DNA of 64,000 bases from Anaerolineales bacterium (GCA_015075405.1 JABTUK010000001.1:1426001-1490000), one strand, 5' to 3'. Shown: positions 7,838 to 16,888, numbered from the stretch's first letter. Numbers and translations are program-made. The notes: a model not told the origin generated them from the letters alone.

Positions 7838-8836
7838 TCAAATTTCGACCTCGCGCAAGAAGATGGCGCTCTCTTCCGGCAAAGCCGTGTTGATAAACAT
7901 GCCGCTGCCCAGTTCAAAACCGGCAGTACTGTTCAAACGCGGAATAATTGTCACGTACCAATGAAGATAATCTTCGCCAATTTCTTTGGCCGGCGCGGTC
8001 CGAATCACCAAGTTATAAGCTGGGTCTCGCAAACCCAGGTAAAGCCGGCGCAAAACACGGCGCAAAATCTGAGCCAGATCGGCAAGTTCCTCTTTGCGGG
8101 CAAACAGAAAACTTACGCTGTGTTGGCGGGGCATTATCCAGACGTGAAACGGGGAAGGCGAGGCATACAAAGCAAACGCCACAAAATGTTGGCTTGTATC
8201 TATTACCCGGATACCTTTTTCCAGTTCATCCTGCATCATCACACAATAGACACAATGACCGTTATCATCAAAATAGCGACGCGCTTCCTCGATACGATAG
8301 CGAATGTTATTGGGCACTACCGGCAGCGCCACAATTTGACTGTGAGGGTGCTTTAAGGTCGCCCCGGCCTGAATTCCATGATTTTTGAAAAAAATGATCT
8401 GTTCAATTCGGGCATCGCGCGTAATATCCCACCCCCGACTATAAAAAGTTTGCAGTACAAAGTCAATATCGGCGGTCGACATAAGGGCCAGGGTGGTGTT
8501 GTGGCTGGGGTGCTCTACCAAAATTTCATGGTAGCCCAGGCCATAGATTGAGCGATGCACTCCATCAAAGGTACGGACCAGTTCACCCTTGGGCGAAAGC
8601 GCCGGAAATTTATTCTCGACCACACGGGTTTGCCAGGGGCCGTTGGCCGGCATTCGCTCAATTTCCAGGTCCAATTCTTCGTGACCGGGGCAAAAGGGGC
8701 AGGTGGGGTCATAGGGCGGTTGGGCTTCGGTGAGGAGGTGTTGGCGGGGTTGAACATAATCATGAGGCCGCTTGGCTCGCTCGGTGGCGATAATGACCCA
8801 CTCGCGGGTAGCCAAATTCTGTCTCAGTTCGGGCAT
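7838..8836 (-). CDS. galT: Galactose-1-phosphate uridylyltransferase
   Basis: The 332-residue protein is a HIT-superfamily GalT. It has the zinc-binding CPFC pair (residues 46-49), VVENKFPAL, VEHPSHN and the active-site HPHSQ at 163-167, in which the second His forms the uridylyl intermediate. The enzyme exchanges UMP between UDP-glucose and galactose-1-phosphate in the Leloir pathway in the cytoplasm. The length is normal for the short bacterial type. No galK or galE is adjacent; the upstream genes (NUDIX, HD) run on the same strand, with only 50 bases between galT and the NUDIX gene. Confidence 0.92.
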   Translation of the reverse strand: MPELRQNLATREWVIIATERAKRPHDYVQPRQHLLTEAQPPYDPTCPFCPGHEELDLEIERMPANGPWQTRVVENKFPALSPKGELVRTFDGVHRSIYGLGYHEILVEHPSHNTTLALMSTADIDFVLQTFYSRGWDITRDARIEQIIFFKNHGIQAGATLKHPHSQIVALPVVPNNIRYRIEEARRYFDDNGHCVYCVMMQDELEKGIRVIDTSQHFVAFALYASPSPFHVWIMPRQHSVSFLFARKEELADLAQILRRVLRRLYLGLRDPAYNLVIRTAPAKEIGEDYLHWYVTIIPRLNSTAGFELGSGMFINTALPEESAIFLREVEI

Positions 8837-8886
8837 GATTTACTTCCTAAAACTGCAAAGCTCAACACAACCTGCCAGACCGGGGT

Positions 8887-9573
8887 TCAAGCAGAAACAG
8901 TCAGGTTATCGGACCCGGGAGCAGTACCGTTGGGTTGCAGCAGCGTTAAAAATTCGCTCAAAATCATGGCCGTGGCCCCCCAGACACGATGGCCAAACAC
9001 ATCAAAAAATGGAACCAGCCGCTCGCCATAGTTAGGAAAATGCCAGATTTCTTCTCTCCGGATAGCGGGATTGAAGAGTAAATGCAGCGGCGTTTCAATC
9101 AGCTCGGCTACTTCTTTGGCATCCGGCTGAAATGCAGGCCGAACCGGGCTGTAGGCAATAAAGGGGTAAATATAAAAGTTGCTGGGCGGCGTGTACAGCG
9201 GCGATAACTGACCTATTACCTCAACCGCCGCCGGATTCAGACCAATCTCTTCCTGGGCTTCTCGCAGGGCCGTAATCAGCAGCGATTCATCACCTTCGCG
9301 CCGGCCGCCCGGCAGCGAAATCTGGCCGCCATGCGCGCCAGGGTAATCGGGCCGGCGAGTCAAGACCACATGCAGGTCTGGCTCAAGCTGGTCGGGCGGG
9401 TGGTGAGGGTAAAGCAACAACAACACGCTGGCCTCACGGTAGTTATTGGGGATCTCCCAGCGGTTGATTTGACCGGCCCGGGGCTGTGGGGCCATCTTAA
9501 TTTGTCCTCTTACTCCGGGGAGCGGACCGGCCAGAGCTTGTTGAATCGTCTCGATGATAGGATGCCCGTTCAT
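8887..9573 (-). CDS. NUDIX hydrolase, CoA-pyrophosphatase-like
   Basis: The 228-residue protein carries a NUDIX box GGRREGDESLLITALREAQEEIG (written in full form G-x5-E-x7-REAQEE-x-G at about residues 96-118), preceded by the LTRRPDYPGAHGGQISLPGG stretch typical of NudL/YeaB CoA pyrophosphatases. Such enzymes cleave CoA or acyl-CoA to 4'-phosphopantetheine and 3',5'-ADP. Its start codon overlaps the stop of the HD-domain gene by 4 bases (ATGA), which indicates translational coupling. Confidence 0.88.
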   Translation of the reverse strand: MNGHPIIETIQQALAGPLPGVRGQIKMAPQPRAGQINRWEIPNNYREASVLLLLYPHHPPDQLEPDLHVVLTRRPDYPGAHGGQISLPGGRREGDESLLITALREAQEEIGLNPAAVEVIGQLSPLYTPPSNFYIYPFIAYSPVRPAFQPDAKEVAELIETPLHLLFNPAIRREEIWHFPNYGERLVPFFDVFGHRVWGATAMILSEFLTLLQPNGTAPGSDNLTVSA

Positions 9574-10172
9574 TGCTCTCCTCTCACTTCACGAGCCATC
9601 TGCTCAAAAAATTGCACCATGAACAGATGGCGCTCCTGGGCCATTTGCCGGGCTGTTTCGGTAAAGAGGCTGTCTTTAACCTTGCTCAATTTTAGCCGAA
9701 ACTCTTGCCAGGCCGTATGGATATGGCTGTCATCCTCGGCCCACAGCGGACGATTGACATAGCCGCCGTAAGCAAAGGCGCGGGCTACCCCTATCGCACC
9801 AATAGAGTCGAGCTTATCGGCATCATATAAAATTTTGGCTTCCAGAGTTTGAGGTGGATTATCAACCCGAAAACGATGCGTCTCGATGGCATGGCAAACA
9901 GCCTCGATAAATTCGGCCGGCTGTTGAGCTTCACAGAGGATAAGACGAGCGCGCCGCGACCCTTCGGCGGCATGATCCTGACCGGTCTCTTCCTGGTCAG
10001 CGCGGGCAATATCATGCAGCAGCGTTGCCGTGCGCAGAACGACCATATTGGCTCGTTCAATCCGGCCAATGTGTTCGGCGTTAGCCAATACCCGCAGCAC
10101 GTGGTCAAAATCGTGAGCGGAGTCGTTGTGATAATAGGTTTGGGCCTGGGCAATGGTAATCATTAAGGACAT
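9570..10172 (-). CDS. HD-domain phosphohydrolase
   Basis: The 200-residue protein has HD-superfamily metal ligands: H and D in NDSAHDFDHVLRV, HD in TATLLHDIARAD, and a later DADKLDSIGAIGVARAF motif that is characteristic of the YedJ-like HD hydrolases. These cytoplasmic enzymes hydrolyse phosphate esters of nucleotides, and the exact substrate is unknown. The start is the ATG at 10172 because it overlaps the PAP2 stop as TAATG; an internal ATG at 10163 is an alternative. The gene sits in a tightly packed minus-strand series from the M16 peptidases to galT. Confidence 0.85.
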   Translation of the reverse strand: MSLMITIAQAQTYYHNDSAHDFDHVLRVLANAEHIGRIERANMVVLRTATLLHDIARADQEETGQDHAAEGSRRARLILCEAQQPAEFIEAVCHAIETHRFRVDNPPQTLEAKILYDADKLDSIGAIGVARAFAYGGYVNRPLWAEDDSHIHTAWQEFRLKLSKVKDSLFTETARQMAQERHLFMVQFFEQMAREVRGEQ

Positions 10173-10744
10173 TATAGCACAAACTCCAGGATTTTGACTG
10201 CCAGTAGTCCCGCGCATGCCACCAGCGCCCCCAGGGCCAACCCTATCAAAATGTCGCTCAGATAATGCACCCCCACCAGCACACGCGCCACGGCCACACT
10301 TAAAGCCAGACCTATCAAGGTCAAACCCAGCCAGACATCAAAAAACAGTACGCCTGTGGCCAAAGCAGCCAGACGAGCCGCATGGCCAGAGGGGAAGCTG
10401 TAAACATCGTAGGCAAAGGTGACAAATTCGCCGGGAGGGTGGGGACGACGACGGCGTACCCTAAATTTTACCAGGGTGACAATGAGGATAGCTGCCAGGA
10501 CCAGCGTTAGCAGCACCAGGACAGTCTGGTGGAGTAATGGGGCATCGGCCCACCAGCCCAGCCCGTAAATCAGGCCCAGCCCACCGAATACCATGGGGCC
10601 ATCTCCCAGGTGAGCCACCCGCCCAGCCCACCCCCGCCAGGTTGATTCGAGCGGCAGGGTCAATTGTTGGGTCAGCCGCGCGTCAAGTATTAAAAGCTGT
10701 TCTACCCAGTTTGATTTTTTCCAATTCGGCTTTGATGAGGTCAT
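10172..10744 (-). CDS. PAP2-family membrane phosphatase
   Basis: The protein has about 190 residues and four or five hydrophobic helices. It carries the three-part PAP2 signature: KFRVRRRRP, YSFPSGHAAR and ARVLVGVHYLSD. PAP2 enzymes are integral membrane phosphatases acting on phosphatidate, undecaprenyl pyrophosphate or similar lipids. ATG 10744 gives a start that overlaps the preceding MobA-like gene by about 60 bases in another frame; translation may be coupled. The stop overlaps the HD gene start. Confidence 0.87.
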   Translation of the reverse strand: MTSSKPNWKKSNWVEQLLILDARLTQQLTLPLESTWRGWAGRVAHLGDGPMVFGGLGLIYGLGWWADAPLLHQTVLVLLTLVLAAILIVTLVKFRVRRRRPHPPGEFVTFAYDVYSFPSGHAARLAALATGVLFFDVWLGLTLIGLALSVAVARVLVGVHYLSDILIGLALGALVACAGLLAVKILEFVL

Positions 10745-11474
10745 ATTGATGGACTTTGTCCAGGTCCATGCCCAGTTCGGCAAAGCGGGTCACCACTACC
10801 CGCGCGTTCAGGTTCATTCTCTGGCGGGCGCGCTCGGCGGCTTCTTCGACGGTCATCAAGCGCAGCAAGAAGCGGGTAATAAAACCCAGGCCCAACATAC
10901 GCGCCTGGGCTAAGTAGTTTTTACGCGAGCCAATCAAGGAACGAAATAGTTCAACATTCCCCTGAGCAGCCAGATCAAGCAGAAAAACATCCCCACCGGA
11001 GTAGCGTCCTCCCTTGAAGGGGACAAAGGTGCGTTTGGAGCCGGGGAAGCGGGCCTCCATCGTTTTTTCTTCGACAATGCCATAATAAATCTCTGCTTCC
11101 TGTGAACCACACTCGGCCAGAAAACCATGCACAATCTCCGGGGTAATCAGCGGAATATCCGAAGAGCAGAGCAATGTTTTTTGGGCCGCCGGGTTAATGG
11201 CTCTAACGTGGTCAACCCCGACCAGAACGTTATCCAGCAGCCCACCCGCCGCCGGCACAAAATCAAGGGCCGGATGATTGAAATTGAGTTCAGCCGGGGT
11301 GAGGCCGACAATCACCAGATGGTCTATCAGGCCGGTACCCAGCAGCGCCTCGATCACCCAGCCAATCATCGGCTGGCCGCCGAGGGGAATCAGGGCCTTT
11401 TTGGCCACCCCGGTCCGGGCATAGAGCGGGTCATCCGGCACGCTGACACCTCCGGCGGTTATAATCGCCTCCAT
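10683..11474 (-). CDS. MobA-like NTP transferase
   Basis: The 263-residue protein starts MEAIITAGGVSVPDDPLYARTG and then has KKALIPLGGQPMIGWVIEAL, the nucleotide-binding loop and product-binding region of GT-A-fold nucleotidyltransferases (MobA, IspD, GlmU N-domains). An acidic stretch CSSDIPLITPE matches the metal-binding Asp region. The nucleotide and acceptor are not evident. A good ribosome site (GGAG) precedes ATG 11474. It lies in the same minus-strand run as the O-methyltransferase upstream and the PAP2 gene downstream. Confidence 0.8.
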   Translation of the reverse strand: MEAIITAGGVSVPDDPLYARTGVAKKALIPLGGQPMIGWVIEALLGTGLIDHLVIVGLTPAELNFNHPALDFVPAAGGLLDNVLVGVDHVRAINPAAQKTLLCSSDIPLITPEIVHGFLAECGSQEAEIYYGIVEEKTMEARFPGSKRTFVPFKGGRYSGGDVFLLDLAAQGNVELFRSLIGSRKNYLAQARMLGLGFITRFLLRLMTVEEAAERARQRMNLNARVVVTRFAELGMDLDKVHQYDLIKAELEKIKLGRTAFNT

Positions 11475-11501
11475 AAATCTCCTCCGAAGTTGGTAGCAAG
11501 T

Positions 11502-12134
11502 TTACAGGCGTAAAGCAACGGCTAGACCATCGCGAGCGGGATAGATGCTGGTGATAAAGCCGGAGTGGGCGAAAAGCTGGCGGGTAAATTCAATCACGCC
11601 CTGGGTATCGGCGTCGGCAGCGCCGGTAAAAACACGACCATGCCAGAACAGGTTATCGGTGATAAAAAGACCACCAGGACGGAGATGCCAGTAGGCCAGA
11701 TCAATGGTGGCCGGGTAGCCGACTTTGTCAATATCGTTGTAAATAATATCCCAGGTTCCACCCACTCGCGCCAGAGCGGCGGTTGCCTCTTCCTGGTGAT
11801 AGGTAACCCGCTCCCACAACCCGGCCTCGCTTAGAAACATTTCGGCCAGCCGGATGTTTTCGGCGTCGAGTTCGGTGCAGTGAACCTGACCGGCCGGCCC
11901 TACCGCGCGGGCGAAGTACAGGGCTGAGTAGCCATACCCCGATCCCAACTCAAAAATGCGCTGCGCCCCAATCATCCGAGCCAGTTGGTCCAGGTGTCGC
12001 CCGGCCAGCGGCCCCACAATGGGAAAACGGCGCTGCCGGGCCAATTCTTCCATCTCCAGCCGCACCGAGTCGGCGTCGGCGTAGAGTCGCTGTAGATAGG
12101 TATCAATTTGGGTCAGCGTAAATTCTTCAGACAT
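11502..12134 (-). CDS. SAM-dependent O-methyltransferase
   Basis: The 210-residue protein is a Rossmann-fold class I methyltransferase of the catechol/caffeoyl-CoA O-methyltransferase type. SAM motif I is FELGSGYGYSALYFA, the acidic motif II is VHCTELDAENI, and the D-containing motif is DIIYNDIDK. PGGLFITDNLFWHGRV is the usual post-I strand. The substrate cannot be told from sequence. GAGGAG lies just upstream of ATG 12134. Confidence 0.88.
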   Translation of the reverse strand: MSEEFTLTQIDTYLQRLYADADSVRLEMEELARQRRFPIVGPLAGRHLDQLARMIGAQRIFELGSGYGYSALYFARAVGPAGQVHCTELDAENIRLAEMFLSEAGLWERVTYHQEEATAALARVGGTWDIIYNDIDKVGYPATIDLAYWHLRPGGLFITDNLFWHGRVFTGAADADTQGVIEFTRQLFAHSGFITSIYPARDGLAVALRL

Positions 12135-12149
12135 AACTCCTCAGAACAT

Positions 12150-12271
12150 AGACCGGGGACAGGAGACAGGAGACCGGGGATGAAGACCCGGTCATCGGTC
12201 TTCTGTCTTCGGTTAGTCATCACTAACAAAAGATTTTGGTCATAGGTGATGTGCCTCAGACTCGTGACGCC
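12150..12271. repeat. Heptamer hairpin array plus conserved tail
   Basis: Nine 7-bp units run from 12150 to 12212 (AGACCGG, GGACAGG, AGACAGG, AGACCGG, then GACCCGG, TCATCGG, TCTTCTG, TCTTCGG), the second half being the inverted form of the first. At 12238-12271 a tail reads CATAGGTGATGTGCCTCAG, which matches tails beside arrays at 14.95, 46.95 and 63.4 kb. Confidence 0.8.
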
Positions 12272-12278
12272 TCCTTCA

Positions 12279-13532
12279 TCAGGTGTACGGCCCAGCAATA
12301 GCCAGGGCGTAGACCTCATCGTTGAGGTACTTATGGGCGGCAGCGGCAATTTCCTCGGCGGTGACGGCGTTGATCAGGTCGGGGTAACGGGCAATAAAAT
12401 CGTCACCCAGGTTGTAAAGGTGGGTCTCCAGCAGCAGCGACGCCACCCCTTCATTCGACTCCAGTTGCAAGGGCAGCGTACCGGTCAGATAAGCTTTGGC
12501 GTCGGCCAGTTCCTGCTCGCTCACCGGCTCGGTGCGGAAGCGACGCACTTCGGCTACAATCAAGTCAACGGCCCGGTCTACGTTGGCCGGGTTGACCCCG
12601 GCATAGATTGTCCAGGGTGACGGGCCGAGATTGCCGCTTAAGCTGGTGCGGGCATAATAGGCCATGCCTTCTTTATCACGCACATTGAGGCCAATCCGTC
12701 CGCCCAGGCCCAACTGCCCCAAAATGGTATCGCCCACCTCAGCGGCATAGAAATCGGCATCCAGGCGGCGCGGCCCGATGGTCCCCAAAACCAGATCAGC
12801 CTGAGACTTGTTGGGCATGGCATGAACATAGCGGACTTTTTCGGTTAAAGGGACCGGTTCGGGCAGGTCTGTATTGGGTGGGGAGTGACCAGGCTGCCAC
12901 TGCCCCAGAGCGGCTTCCAGCGTGTCGTAAACGGCCTGGCTGTTGACATCCCCCACGACCACCACTGCCCCGTCTTGAGGGTGAAAGGTTTGCTGGTAAA
13001 AAGTCAGCAAATCATCCCGGCTCAGACGGGGAATACTTTCCAGGGTGCCATTGGCCGAGCGGCCATAAGGGTGATCAAGGCCGTAGAGCAGCTCCCGAAA
13101 ATAGCGCCCGGCCATGCTGCGGGGGCTGTCCTCGGCCTCTTTAAGGCCCGTAATTGTTTGACCGCGAACCTTTTCCACCTCTTCAGGGGGGAAGGTGGGC
13201 GTCAACAGAATATCGGCCATAATCTCCACCAACAGCTCAAAATCCTCAGCCAAACTTTTGCCGCCAAAGCCGGTTAAATACCGCCCCGAATTAACATAAA
13301 CGCTGGCCCCAACCGATTCGATGGTTTCATTGATCTGGGCAAAGGACCGCCGGACCGTGCCTCGCCGCATGACGCTGGCGGTAAAAGAGGCCAGGCCGGC
13401 TCGATCAGGGCCATCCAAATTCGCCCCTCCCGGCACATGACCCCGCACTACCACACTTTGGGCATGGTGATTTTCTTTAACAATCAAGCTAATTCCGTTG
13501 GCAAGGGTGTATTTTTGAAAAGTTAGGTCCAC
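12279..13532 (-). CDS. M16-family peptidase homologue without HxxEH zinc site
   Basis: The 417-residue protein has the M16B two-lobed fold, starting DLTFQKYTLANGISLIVKEN. At the place where active members have HxxEH it reads GLASFTASVM, so the zinc ligands are missing. It is the expected non-catalytic partner of the active subunit encoded directly upstream, as in mitochondrial processing peptidase and bacterial heterodimeric M16B enzymes. GTG 13532 is chosen for the GGGGG ribosome site; an upstream start at 13604 would place repeat sequence in the protein. Confidence 0.87.
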   Translation of the reverse strand: MDLTFQKYTLANGISLIVKENHHAQSVVVRGHVPGGANLDGPDRAGLASFTASVMRRGTVRRSFAQINETIESVGASVYVNSGRYLTGFGGKSLAEDFELLVEIMADILLTPTFPPEEVEKVRGQTITGLKEAEDSPRSMAGRYFRELLYGLDHPYGRSANGTLESIPRLSRDDLLTFYQQTFHPQDGAVVVVGDVNSQAVYDTLEAALGQWQPGHSPPNTDLPEPVPLTEKVRYVHAMPNKSQADLVLGTIGPRRLDADFYAAEVGDTILGQLGLGGRIGLNVRDKEGMAYYARTSLSGNLGPSPWTIYAGVNPANVDRAVDLIVAEVRRFRTEPVSEQELADAKAYLTGTLPLQLESNEGVASLLLETHLYNLGDDFIARYPDLINAVTAEEIAAAAHKYLNDEVYALAIAGPYT

Positions 13533-13566
13533 AATTAAACCCCCACGATTATTACAGTCTGATACA

Positions 13567-13616
13567 TGGTACGTAGTGCGTAACGTATCAAGACTACGCC
13601 CCACGTACCACGTTTC
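13567..13616. repeat. Heptamer-type hairpin between the M16 genes
   Basis: TGGTACG TAGTGCG TAACGTA (13567-13587) is followed by its inverted complement-like arm CTACGCC CCACGTA CCACGTT. The repeat fills the gap between the two M16 genes and slightly overlaps the end of the upstream one. Confidence 0.65.
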
Positions 13617-14889
13617 AACTCACCGGCTCAAACCAACCTGTGGTGCGATTGACCGGCTGGAGATAGGTTTGGGCCACGCGTTGGACATCGGCGGCGGTGA
13701 CGGCCGAGAGGTTAGCCACAAAGGTATCAAACCGACGCCAGTCGCCCAGCATTTCTTGCCAGCCCAACCAATAGGCCTGGCTGCTGACCCGCTCGATGGT
13801 GTAGGCAAATTGAGCCTTCACTTGTTTACACACTTTTGCCAATTCTTCTTCAGACACCAACTCCTGGCGAATTCGCTCTATTTCGGCGTCGAGGACGGCT
13901 TCAAATTCGGCTAAAGTGCGTCCGTGCCGCACTGTACCGCTAAAATGGATGGCCCCAGGGTCAATGCTGGGGCGATAACTGGCCCCGGCCTGGGCTGCAA
14001 TTTCGGTTTCGACCAGGGCGCGGTATAGGCGGGCGCTGCGGTGGGTCGGTGTGCCGCCCAAGCTGGCCCCGGAAAGGATCGACTCCAGCATAATCAGCGG
14101 GAAAGAGTCGGCGTGGCTGCCGGCGCAGGTATGGTAGATGGCATGAAAATAAGCGGTCGTGCCGGGCTGGCGCATAATGACCCGCCGCTCGCTCTGCTGG
14201 GGCGGCTCTTTGGCCAACACTGGCGGTGGGGGCGGTCCGGCAGGGATAGGTCCAAATAGCTCGTCAATCCGCGCCCGCACCTGATCCACATTGATATCAC
14301 CAACGATAATCAACACGGCATTGTGCGGCCCATAGTAAGTTCGGTAATGTTCGTACAGGTCGGCGCGGTTGATGTTATGCAAATCCTCTTTCCAGCCAAT
14401 GACCATATGCCCGTAGGGATGCACTCGATAGGCCGCCGCCGAAACTTCTTCGTACAAAGCCCACTCCGGGTTATTTTCGCTGCCTTCCCGCTCCGAGATA
14501 ATCACGGTGCGCTCGCTGGTTACTTCGTCGGGGTCAATCACCGAGTTAGCCATGCGGTCGCTCTCGATGCGGAGGCCCAGGTCCAGCCGGTCGGCCGGCA
14601 GGGTTTCAAAATAGGCAGTGTAATCCTGGCCGGTAAAGCCATTCAACACGCCGCCGTTGCGGTTAACCTCCAGCATGATTGCGCCCTTGGGAAAGGTGGG
14701 GGTGCCTTTGAACATCATGTGTTCCACCCAGTGAGAGATACCGGTTCTGCCAGGGTGCTCGTTACGCCCTCCCACCCGATACCAAATCCAGTTACTCACC
14801 ACCGGGGCGGTGTGTATCGGCTTAAGGAGAACCTGCAATCCATTAGCCAGAGTGTAATTGATGATTTCAGGATCTTTTGAATCAGGCAA
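13615..14889 (-). CDS. M16-family zinc metallopeptidase (catalytic subunit)
   Basis: The 424-residue M16B peptidase carries the inverted zinc motif in TGISHWVEHMMFKG (HxxEH, residues 53-57 from the chosen start). The R-Y/glycine-rich C-domain for substrate gating is present further on. The enzyme would form a clamp-like heterodimer with the HxxEH-less paralogue downstream and degrade or process peptides. The start is placed at TTG 14889 because AAGGAGGTG ends 6 bases before it; the longer ATG start at 14955 would translate a heptamer array. Confidence 0.88.
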   Translation of the reverse strand: MPDSKDPEIINYTLANGLQVLLKPIHTAPVVSNWIWYRVGGRNEHPGRTGISHWVEHMMFKGTPTFPKGAIMLEVNRNGGVLNGFTGQDYTAYFETLPADRLDLGLRIESDRMANSVIDPDEVTSERTVIISEREGSENNPEWALYEEVSAAAYRVHPYGHMVIGWKEDLHNINRADLYEHYRTYYGPHNAVLIIVGDINVDQVRARIDELFGPIPAGPPPPPVLAKEPPQQSERRVIMRQPGTTAYFHAIYHTCAGSHADSFPLIMLESILSGASLGGTPTHRSARLYRALVETEIAAQAGASYRPSIDPGAIHFSGTVRHGRTLAEFEAVLDAEIERIRQELVSEEELAKVCKQVKAQFAYTIERVSSQAYWLGWQEMLGDWRRFDTFVANLSAVTAADVQRVAQTYLQPVNRTTGWFEPVS

Positions 14890-14912
14890 AATGCTCACCT
14901 CCTTTGTAAGTA

Positions 14913-14986
14913 GACCGCCGACGACTGACCGCCGACCGCCGAAAGGCATTTTCATTATAGGTGGCGTGCCACAGGTTCGTGAACAC
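14913..14986. repeat. GACCGCC heptamer array plus conserved tail
   Basis: Units GACCGCC, GACGACT, GACCGCC, GACCGCC, GAAAGGC run from 14913. A tail reading TATAGGTGGCGTGCCACAGG TTCGTGAAC follows at 14956-14984 (split here for length). The same array-tail combination is seen inverted at 46931-47009. Confidence 0.8.
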
Positions 14987-15054
14987 TCTTAAGATAGTTT
15001 TGGCGATATGGAGGGCCTGGCACGTAAAAATTTTACGTCGCAGCGCGTGTTAGA

Positions 15055-15087
15055 TAAAAAAGCAGTGTGCCCGTTGGGAACACTGCT
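15055..15087 (-). terminator. Intrinsic terminator of the response-regulator gene
   Basis: On the minus strand AGCAGTGT pairs with ACACTGCT around an 11-base loop, followed by six T (15055-15060 on the complement). It ends transcription of the 15111-15983 gene. Confidence 0.8.
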
Positions 15088-15110
15088 CTATCGAGTCTGT
15101 GGGAGTTGGG

Positions 15111-15983
15111 TTAAACCTTGACCGGCAGACTCAGGGCCTGCTTTAAATTTTCCAGCTTAGAGAAAGGCCCGTCTTTTGGCAGAAGGCTGACAATAGAAAC
15201 CTTCATAAAGGGCACTTTTTCTTTGGGACCGTCTTCGCCGCTGCGCCGCACATAACCGGCTTCACGGTCGTGAATGGGGTAGAAGTAGGTCATGGCCTGG
15301 TTGAGGCGATCTTCGATGTGGCGGCTGAGTTGGGGGGCTTTGCCGGGGATGGTAATAATGGTAAATCGGTTCTCGGCCGGATGTCCAACAAAATCATCAA
15401 TGCTGCCCAGCTCGTCAACCGCGCTGGTCAAAGTCAAAGCAATAGCCCGAAGAACATCATCACGAGCCACAAAGCCGTAAATCTCGTTAAATTTTTCCAG
15501 GCCGTAAATGTGAAGGGACAACACAGCCCACTCAGATCGTTCCAGCATCACATTCAGCCGGTCGTCGGTTAATTTTTCACCGGGGAGACCGGTAACCGGG
15601 TTATTTTGACTGCCGGCCCGGCTGAGATGGTTGCGAACCCGCAGACGCAACTCCTGCACATCAAAAGGTTTGGTAATGTAATCTACCGCGCCCAGTTTGA
15701 GGCCCATAATCTTGTCGTCGCGTCCGCGGCGTTCGGTAACAAAAATAACCGGGAGGCGGCTGGTGCGGACATCATCCTGGAGCTGCTGGCCCACCTCAAA
15801 ACCATCAAGGTCGGGCAAGCGGACATCAAGCAAGACCAGGTTAGGCGGATCGGAGCGGCACTTATCCAGGCCATCTTTCCCGGTAAGCGCGGTAACTACT
15901 CGATATCCTTGAGCCTCAAAATAAACCCGCAGCATTTCAGAAGTATCCGGGTCATCTTCAATTATGAGCAGGGTGTGTTTCAT
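15111..15983 (-). CDS. Response regulator with degenerate GGDEF-like domain
   Basis: Residues 1-120 form a receiver domain: acidic pair IIEDDPD, phosphoacceptor Asp in LLDVRLPDLDG, the Thr in VIFVTERRG and Lys in YITKPFD. Residues ~130-290 resemble a GGDEF fold (NPVTGLPG opening, LSLHIYGLEKFNEIYG, RFTIITIPG) but the GGDEF active-site loop is replaced by GHPAENRF, so it should not make cyclic-di-GMP. The protein may bind a nucleotide or act as a protein-interaction module. It lies 62 bases downstream of the V4R sensor gene on the same strand. Confidence 0.85.
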   Translation of the reverse strand: MKHTLLIIEDDPDTSEMLRVYFEAQGYRVVTALTGKDGLDKCRSDPPNLVLLDVRLPDLDGFEVGQQLQDDVRTSRLPVIFVTERRGRDDKIMGLKLGAVDYITKPFDVQELRLRVRNHLSRAGSQNNPVTGLPGEKLTDDRLNVMLERSEWAVLSLHIYGLEKFNEIYGFVARDDVLRAIALTLTSAVDELGSIDDFVGHPAENRFTIITIPGKAPQLSRHIEDRLNQAMTYFYPIHDREAGYVRRSGEDGPKEKVPFMKVSIVSLLPKDGPFSKLENLKQALSLPVKV

Positions 15984-16045
15984 GGTTGAGCTATCCCTAT
16001 CGGGCAGTCAAGACTCTGGAGCCTATGCATGTGGTAGATGCTCAA

Positions 16046-16675
16046 CTAGTTGAGGGGTTCTTTATAGACATAAAAAACACAATTCTCGTCGCCAACGGCA
16101 TGGCATTGGATTTCTTCAACCTTAAAATCCTTACCGCCGCTGACCCAGCGCAGGCCCTCTTGCAGAATACCAACCGCGCCATAACAAATGGGCTTTTCGC
16201 TGGTTCTACCCCAGCAGACAGGGCATTTGCGAATAGTATAAATAAAGTAATCGTCAGCTTCCTCAACATCGCTGGCCTGATCGCTGAATTTAGTAAATGT
16301 TTCAGCCATAGCCTTGAGGCCCACTTTTACTTTGGTTCCCAGAGGAATAACTTTAAAGGCCAGTTCACTGGCCCCAATGACGGAACCAAACTCGCTCAAC
16401 CCCTGGGCAAAAGAAGCGCGACCCGCCCGCAAGGCCAGGCCGCGACCACCGCGAGGCCCGTACATTTCCTCAATGGCGGCCCCAATCGCGCCAAAATCAC
16501 TGAAGTCAAACTCACGGGCCAAGTTATTAGGGGGATAATTGCCTATTAATTCCGGGGTTTTGGCTAAATTCAAAACGGCTTTGATGCCGTTGGTACCCAT
16601 GACTTCTTCCATAGCCATTAAATAGATGCGACCTATTTTGTTGGGATAATAAAGCCCACTTTTATCTCTGGCCAC
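16046..16675 (-). CDS. V4R (4-vinyl reductase) domain sensor protein
   Basis: The 209-residue protein has the V4R domain in its C-terminal half, with a KCPVCWGR Cys pair and the closing motif EEIQCHAVGDENCVFYVYKE that is characteristic of V4R proteins. V4R domains bind small molecules, often hydrocarbons or metal-linked ligands, and are frequent in one-component regulators and bacteriochlorophyll enzymes. There is no DNA-binding domain here, so it is probably a cytoplasmic ligand-sensing partner, perhaps for the adjacent response regulator. A GGAGG site lies upstream of GTG 16675. Confidence 0.83.
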   Translation of the reverse strand: MARDKSGLYYPNKIGRIYLMAMEEVMGTNGIKAVLNLAKTPELIGNYPPNNLAREFDFSDFGAIGAAIEEMYGPRGGRGLALRAGRASFAQGLSEFGSVIGASELAFKVIPLGTKVKVGLKAMAETFTKFSDQASDVEEADDYFIYTIRKCPVCWGRTSEKPICYGAVGILQEGLRWVSGGKDFKVEEIQCHAVGDENCVFYVYKEPLN

Positions 16676-16888
16676 CGCAATTTACCTCCGGGAGTTAATC
16701 TTGTTGAGGAAGATGAAACTTTACGTCAAGTTTTATCGAAGATAACAAGTTCAAACTACGAGAATCCTTGGCTAGACTCCTGACCGTCTAAATTTTAATC
16801 GCTTATTTTTAGCTTATGCAAACTACGACTAAGTATACCCTAAGCTACTGCAAAATGTCAACTGACCTGAGTAGCTTTAACCTTTAAG

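Noticed and set aside
15111-15983. Active diguanylate cyclase
   Set aside because: The GGDEF loop and metal-binding residues are absent.
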